Source of the DNA: an uncultured Collinsella sp.
Lineage (GTDB): Bacteria; Actinomycetota; Coriobacteriia; Coriobacteriales; Coriobacteriaceae
Reading direction: 5' to 3'
DNA length: 8,598 bases
Assembly (NCBI GenBank): GCA_900549555.1
Contig: UROO01000083.1
Location: forward strand, 1-8,598
Part shown: piece by piece, positions 5,058 through 8,598 of the stretch
Layout: every line of letters begins with the position of its first letter
How positions within the stretch are numbered: the first letter of the stretch is position 1
Notes under the pieces: model-generated
The model's input: only the letters and a program-made list of their open reading frames with translations
Database searches by the model: none
Told to the model about the DNA's origin: nothing
Made by a program: the position numbers and the translations under genes

Positions 5058-6902
5058 TTGAATTATCTGAGTGAGATGCTCAAATTGCCAGTCTTGGACG
5101 TCGACGGCGAAAAGCTCGGCGTTGTGAACGATTTTGGCATTGCAACCGGCGAAGTTTTTCCGCACGTGACGTCGCTCGCGTTCCGCGGTCCCGGCAAGAC
5201 GCCGTTTATGATCAGTTGGCGCAAATGGGTCGACCGTATCGACGAGACGGGTGTACACCTTAAGACGTCGGCCACCGAAATCCGTTTTTCGTACCTGCAG
5301 CCGACCGAACTCTTGCTTGCCCGCGACGTGCTCAACAAGCAGATTGTCGACACGCAGGGCATGAAGGTCGTGCGCGTAAACGACATCAAGTTTTCCATGT
5401 CGGGCGAAAATCAGCTGCGCCTGCTGGGTGCCGAGGTCGGCGCCCGCGGTCTGCTGCGTGCAATTAGCCCCACGCTCGAGCACGTCGTCGAGGGCTTTAT
5501 GAAGCACCTTGGCAAGCCGCTCAGCGAGGACATTATCGCCTGGTCTTACATGGACCTGCTCGATCGCTCGACTAAGAACATCCAGCTCTCGGTGTCGCAC
5601 AAGACGCTTGGCGAGCTGCATCCTGCTGACATTGCCGACATCATCGAGCAGCTCGACCCGCGCCTGCGCGCGCAGGTGTTCGCGCAGCTCGACACCGCCC
5701 AGGCCGCCGAGGCCATCTCGGAGTTCGATGACGACGAGCTCATGACCGAGATGCTCGAGGGCCTGTCCGATACGGACGCATCGTCGATGCTGGCCATGAT
5801 GGACCCGGACGACGCCGCCGACCTGATCGACGAGCTCGATTATGAGAAGGCCGAGAAGCTCCTGCGCCTGATGGGCGTCAAGGAGGAGAAGGCGATTCGT
5901 AACCTGCTGGGCTATGAGGACAACACTGCCGGCCGCATCATGACCTCGGAGTTTGTCTCCCTGCCCGCCACGGCGACGGTCGGTGACGCCATCGAGGCGA
6001 TTCGCAAGCTCGACGAGGATTTCGAAAGCGTCTACTACGTCTATACCGAGGACCCGAGCGGCATGCTCACCGGCGTGCTTTCGCTACGCACGCTTATCGT
6101 GGCCGACCGCGACGCCACGCTGGGCCAGCTGGCCTATCGCGACCTGGTTTATGTGTCGCCCGACGACGACCAGGAAGACGTAACGGACGAGATGACCAAG
6201 TACGACCTGGTTGCCATCCCCGTTTGCGACGAGAACCGTCACATCTTGGGTATCGTGACCTTTGACGACGCCATGGACGTTATCGCCGAGGAGCACCAGG
6301 AGGACCTGCAGATCGCAGGCGTCGGCTCGGGCGACAGCGCGTCCGACGACTCGACGAATGTGCTTAGCTGGTTTGTGCATCGCCAGTACTGGGTTGTCGT
6401 GTGGGGCATTGCCTCGTGCATCATGGCAACAGTGCTGGGGACGGCGCTGGGCTCCGCGCATCTGGTGGTGTTTCCCATGTGCGCCATGCCACTCGTGTTG
6501 CTGGCTGCCTCGCGTATGGTGTCGTTCGTCAAGAACTACTTCCTGGAATACGACGGCCATGACGATGAGCCCAAGCCGTATCTGGGATTTTTCTTCCAGA
6601 GCACGGGCATGGGCCTGATTCTGTCGCTCGTGACCTACCTGTGCGCCCAACTGGTGCGCACCGCCGCGTTCCTCGACGCGCCCATGTTTGAGGAGCAACT
6701 CTTTACCGGTTGCTTTAACATCGCGGCCATCGTCTGCCTGATTGGCAACATGAGCGCCGTGATTTACCTGATGGTGCTGTTCTGGCGTGACGAGCACGAC
6801 CTCAATACGTCGGGCACCGCCATGAACGTCATTGCTGTCATGATTTCGTGCGTGGCGTACTGCATCGCCGCGGTGCTGCTCACCATGTCGGTCATGGGGT
6901 AG
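5058..6902 (+). CDS. MgtE-like protein: PRC barrels, MgtE_N, two CBS, divergent 5-helix membrane domain
   Basis: 614 residues, longer than the usual ~450 for MgtE. The start is TTG at 5058, five bases after GGGGAG (5047-5052). Residues 1-60 are a PRC barrel ('LPVLDVDGEKLGVVNDFGI'), and about 88-120 a second ('DTQGMKVVRVNDIKF'). MgtE_N runs from about 182 to 285, beginning at 'LHPADIADIIEQLDP'. The CBS pair is at about 293-350 ('AGRIMTSEFV') and 357-415. Five membrane helices lie at about 443-463, 468-488, 509-533, 550-575 and 588-612. In MgtE the N and CBS domains bind Mg2+ and close the channel when Mg2+ is plentiful. The membrane half is divergent: the MgtE GNxGxQ-type motif is not seen, and N590 in 'TAMNV' sits where I would align the Mg2+-binding Asp of the last helix. 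It may be a sensor or regulator rather than a channel. The next gene starts eight bases after the stop, so the two are cotranscribed. Confidence 0.9.
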   Translation: MNYLSEMLKLPVLDVDGEKLGVVNDFGIATGEVFPHVTSLAFRGPGKTPFMISWRKWVDRIDETGVHLKTSATEIRFSYLQPTELLLARDVLNKQIVDTQGMKVVRVNDIKFSMSGENQLRLLGAEVGARGLLRAISPTLEHVVEGFMKHLGKPLSEDIIAWSYMDLLDRSTKNIQLSVSHKTLGELHPADIADIIEQLDPRLRAQVFAQLDTAQAAEAISEFDDDELMTEMLEGLSDTDASSMLAMMDPDDAADLIDELDYEKAEKLLRLMGVKEEKAIRNLLGYEDNTAGRIMTSEFVSLPATATVGDAIEAIRKLDEDFESVYYVYTEDPSGMLTGVLSLRTLIVADRDATLGQLAYRDLVYVSPDDDQEDVTDEMTKYDLVAIPVCDENRHILGIVTFDDAMDVIAEEHQEDLQIAGVGSGDSASDDSTNVLSWFVHRQYWVVVWGIASCIMATVLGTALGSAHLVVFPMCAMPLVLLAASRMVSFVKNYFLEYDGHDDEPKPYLGFFFQSTGMGLILSLVTYLCAQLVRTAAFLDAPMFEEQLFTGCFNIAAIVCLIGNMSAVIYLMVLFWRDEHDLNTSGTAMNVIAVMISCVAYCIAAVLLTMSVMG

Positions 6903-6910
6903 GTGGTCGC

Positions 6911-8173
6911 GTGCAAAACACGAAGCAAAAGGCGAGCGCCAAGCAAAAGCTGACCATCGCGGCCATCTTTGGCGCCATGGGCCCTGGCCTTCTGGCGGCG
7001 CTTTCGGGCAATGACGCCGGTGGCATCGCCACGTATTCCAGCGCCGGTGCCAGCTATGGCTACAAGATGCTGTGGATGCTTCCTGTCATGACCGTGCTGC
7101 TTATCGTGACGCAGGAGACTGCGGCGCGTTGTGGCTGCGTCACAGGCAAGGGCTTGGCCTCGCTCATCCGCGAGCGCTTTGGCGTGCGCAGGAGCGTGCT
7201 GGCCATGGCAGCGCTGCTGATCGCCAACACGGCCGTTACCATCTCGGAGTTTGCGGGTATCGCGAGCGGCCTTGCCCTCTTTGGCGTGCCGGCGAGCATT
7301 TCGGTGCCGCTCGTGGCGCTGCTGGTTTGGATGCTTACCATGTCGGGCAGCTTCCAACGCATCGAGAAGATTCTGCTGCTGGTGAGCTGCGTGTTTGTGA
7401 CCTACATCGTCGCTGCATTTATGGCTGGTCCCAGCTGGGGCGAGGTGGCGGTCGACCTGGTTGTGCCCAACATCCAAAACGACCCCAGTTACGTGTCGCT
7501 TGTGGTCGCAACGATCGGCACCACCATCGCGCCGTGGATGATCTTCTTGGCGCAGAACAACGTGGTCGATAAGAATGCGGGCGAGGACGATATCGTGCTG
7601 CAACGTATCGACACCGTGAGCGGCTCGATCGCCGCCGATGTCATTGCCGGCTTTATTATCATAACGACCGGTACGGTACTGTTCCCCGCGGGCATTCAGA
7701 TCAGCGATGCTGCCGACGCCGCCCGCGCATTGGAGCCCATCGCGGGCCAGTGGTCCACGGTGCTGTTTGCCTCGGGCCTGGTCGCGGCGAGCTTCTTGGC
7801 CGCCTGCGTGCTGCCGGGCGTTACGTCCAGCGCTATCTGCGAGGCATTTGGCTGGGAGCGCGGTGCCGATCGCAGCTGGGACGAGGCCCCGGTCTATCGC
7901 GGCATTATTACGGCCATCATTGGCATCTCTGCCATGCTGGTGCTCATGCCCGGCGTCGACCTGTTCCAGATTATGATGACCTCGCAGGTCATCAACGGCG
8001 TGCTTTTGCCTGTGGTTCTGGTGTTCCAGGTGCTTATTGCCGCTGATCGACACATTATGGGCGCCAACCGCAACGGCCGCGTGTGGAATGTGCTCACGTG
8101 GGCGACTATCGGTGTGATTACGGTGCTGACGGTCGTCATGTTTGCTCTGCAAGCGATGGGCTACAGCGCGTAG
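6911..8173 (+). CDS. NRAMP-family transporter, NRMT-like (probable Mg2+ importer)
   Basis: 420 residues from GTG 6911, chosen because AGGTGG (6901-6906) lies just ahead and because translation begins close before the first helix; an in-frame start at 6848 would lie inside the MgtE-like gene. About eleven hydrophobic helices are visible. Helix 1 reads 'GPGLLAALSGNDAGG': the NRAMP D-P-G-N metal motif becomes D35-A-G-G38, keeping the Asp and losing the Asn. Helix 6 reads 'GTTIAPWMIF' in place of GATVMPHNL: the metal-binding Met is A207 and the following His is W209. Loss of the helix-6 Met and a roomier site mark the NRAMP-related Mg2+ transporters (NRMTs) known from Clostridium and from Eggerthella lenta, also of the Coriobacteriia. 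Canonical NRAMPs take up Mn2+ or Fe2+ with protons. Mg2+ is therefore the likelier substrate. The tight link to the MgtE-like gene supports this; substrate itself is inferred. Confidence 0.92.
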   Translation: MQNTKQKASAKQKLTIAAIFGAMGPGLLAALSGNDAGGIATYSSAGASYGYKMLWMLPVMTVLLIVTQETAARCGCVTGKGLASLIRERFGVRRSVLAMAALLIANTAVTISEFAGIASGLALFGVPASISVPLVALLVWMLTMSGSFQRIEKILLLVSCVFVTYIVAAFMAGPSWGEVAVDLVVPNIQNDPSYVSLVVATIGTTIAPWMIFLAQNNVVDKNAGEDDIVLQRIDTVSGSIAADVIAGFIIITTGTVLFPAGIQISDAADAARALEPIAGQWSTVLFASGLVAASFLAACVLPGVTSSAICEAFGWERGADRSWDEAPVYRGIITAIIGISAMLVLMPGVDLFQIMMTSQVINGVLLPVVLVFQVLIAADRHIMGANRNGRVWNVLTWATIGVITVLTVVMFALQAMGYSA

Positions 8174-8190
8174 CGCTTCTTTTGGACTCT

Positions 8191-8226
8191 AAACAGGTCG
8201 CCGCCATGGGCTGCGGCCTGTTTTTT
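8191..8226 (+). terminator. Rho-independent terminator of the MgtE-like/NRAMP operon
   Basis: AAACAGG (8191-8197) pairs with CCTGTTT (8217-8223) and CCGC (8201-8204) with GCGG (8213-8216), leaving a three-base bulge and an 8-base loop. A run of six T (8221-8226) follows the G/C-rich stem. It begins 18 bases after the NRAMP stop. Confidence 0.85.
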
Positions 8227-8549
8227 GCCTGTTGTAGGGGGTCGGTTATATACGTGTGGGCAAAAAAAGCCAAATATGAGTACTGTTGCTACTCATGTGA
8301 CAATTAAGACGAAGAAATTAATGAACATAAACAAGGTATCTGTTTATTAATTTTAATCCTGTCAAGTTCCAAACCCGCTATTGCTGCCGGTCCAAAGGGG
8401 CGTGGTGGCCGAGAGGGAGCCATTTTGGGCATTTTGCCTGCTACTAAAATGGTATCAGTACTCATATTTGGCATTTTTTGCCCACAGCCCTTTGGGGCCG
8501 GCTCGAAAAGAGCAATCTGGGGGTGTTTGCTGCGGGCGCGGGGCTTGCA
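8227..8549. other. Non-coding, lower-GC intergenic region
   Basis: About 320 bases with no convincing gene. Composition is visibly more AT-rich than the coding part (8297-8355 is mostly A and T). It holds the inverted-repeat element 8255-8486. The only long reading frame, on the minus strand from 8564, starts inside the adapter (MYKRQ...) and crosses the repeat, so it is not called. Confidence 0.7.
8255..8486. repeat. 232-base element bounded by 31-bp inverted repeats (MITE-like)
   Basis: Positions 8255-8285 and 8456-8486 are reverse complements at 30 of 31 positions (mismatch at 8268/8473). Each arm contains the core GCCAAATATGAGTACTG. The 170-base interior is AT-rich on the left and G/C-rich in the middle. 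A smaller inverted pair ATGAGTA/TACTCAT (8276-8282, 8290-8296) sits at the left arm, and CCATTTT/AAAATGG (8420-8426, 8446-8452) near the right. No target-site duplication is evident and no transposase is encoded. It could be a miniature transposable element, two inserted copies of a short intergenic repeat in opposite orientation, or a long cruciform or RNA stem. Confidence 0.65.
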
Positions 8550-8598
8550 CTGTCTCTTATACACATCTCCGAGCCCACGAGACGGACTCCTATCTCGT
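8550..8598 (+). other. Illumina Nextera i7-side adapter (artificial sequence)
   Basis: Not genomic. 8550-8568 (CTGTCTCTTATACACATCT) is the Tn5 mosaic end, 8569-8583 (CCGAGCCCACGAGAC) the Nextera read-2 overhang, 8584-8591 (GGACTCCT) fits an i7 index, and 8592-8598 (ATCTCGT) starts the P7 arm. It faces the left adapter correctly, as in a complete library molecule. Genomic sequence ends at 8549. Confidence 0.98.

Noticed and set aside
6848..6910. Upstream in-frame start for the NRAMP protein inside the MgtE-like gene
   Set aside because: It would add 21 residues without family similarity and overlap the upstream gene by 55 bases, while GTG 6911 has AGGTGG just ahead.
6764..8152. A 462-codon minus-strand frame opposite the NRAMP gene
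   Set aside because: His/Arg/Asp-rich shadow of a membrane-protein gene; no recognisable domain.
8255..8486. CRISPR array or insertion sequence
   Set aside because: Only one pair of inverted arms, no regular direct repeats with spacers, and no transposase.
8304..8564. 86-codon minus-strand protein at the right end
   Set aside because: Its start is in the adapter mosaic end and it translates the inverted-repeat element.

Overview
The window is an assembled fragment of a high-GC actinobacterial chromosome. It is most likely from the Coriobacteriia, close to Collinsella. That placement is inferred from GC-rich codon use, GTG and TTG starts, short intergenic gaps and the gene set (an acidic-tailed CNNM/CorC protein, and an MgtE-like protein next to an NRAMP-related gene). 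No rRNA or marker gene confirms it. The first 48 and last 49 bases are Illumina Nextera library adapters with index bases, so genomic DNA spans only 49-8549.

Layout, all genes on the + strand. (1) 49-1053: a 5'-truncated CNNM/CorC (HlyC/TlyC-type) membrane protein with paired CBS domains. (2) 1078-1923: a stand-alone protein resembling the N-terminal domain of cyanophycin synthetase, with an HxxEH motif and a long acidic tail. (3) A TATAAT promoter, then a YtxH-type small membrane protein (2054-2449) whose stop overlaps the start of a double PRC-barrel protein (2449-3204). (4) A perfect 11-bp hairpin, then a membrane-anchored polysaccharide-deacetylase-fold protein (3277-4683) that has lost its metal ligands. 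(5) A 374-base gap holding an inverted repeat, an extended -10 promoter and a structured leader with a possible ten-codon leader peptide. (6) 5058-6902: an MgtE-like protein (PRC barrels, MgtE_N, two CBS, five membrane segments). Eight bases later, 6911-8173 encodes an NRAMP-family transporter whose metal-site residues look like the Mg2+-transporting NRMT subgroup. (7) A rho-independent terminator, then about 320 bases of lower-GC non-coding DNA with a 31-bp near-perfect inverted repeat.

Magnesium is the main functional theme. The first gene belongs to a family linked to Mg2+ efflux. The last two look like a Mg2+-sensing partner and a Mg2+ importer in one operon, behind a leader that can fold in two competing ways. 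The middle genes look envelope-associated. The best candidates for something undescribed are the MgtE-like/NRMT pair with its leader, the stand-alone cyanophycin-synthetase N-domain protein and the degenerate deacetylase.
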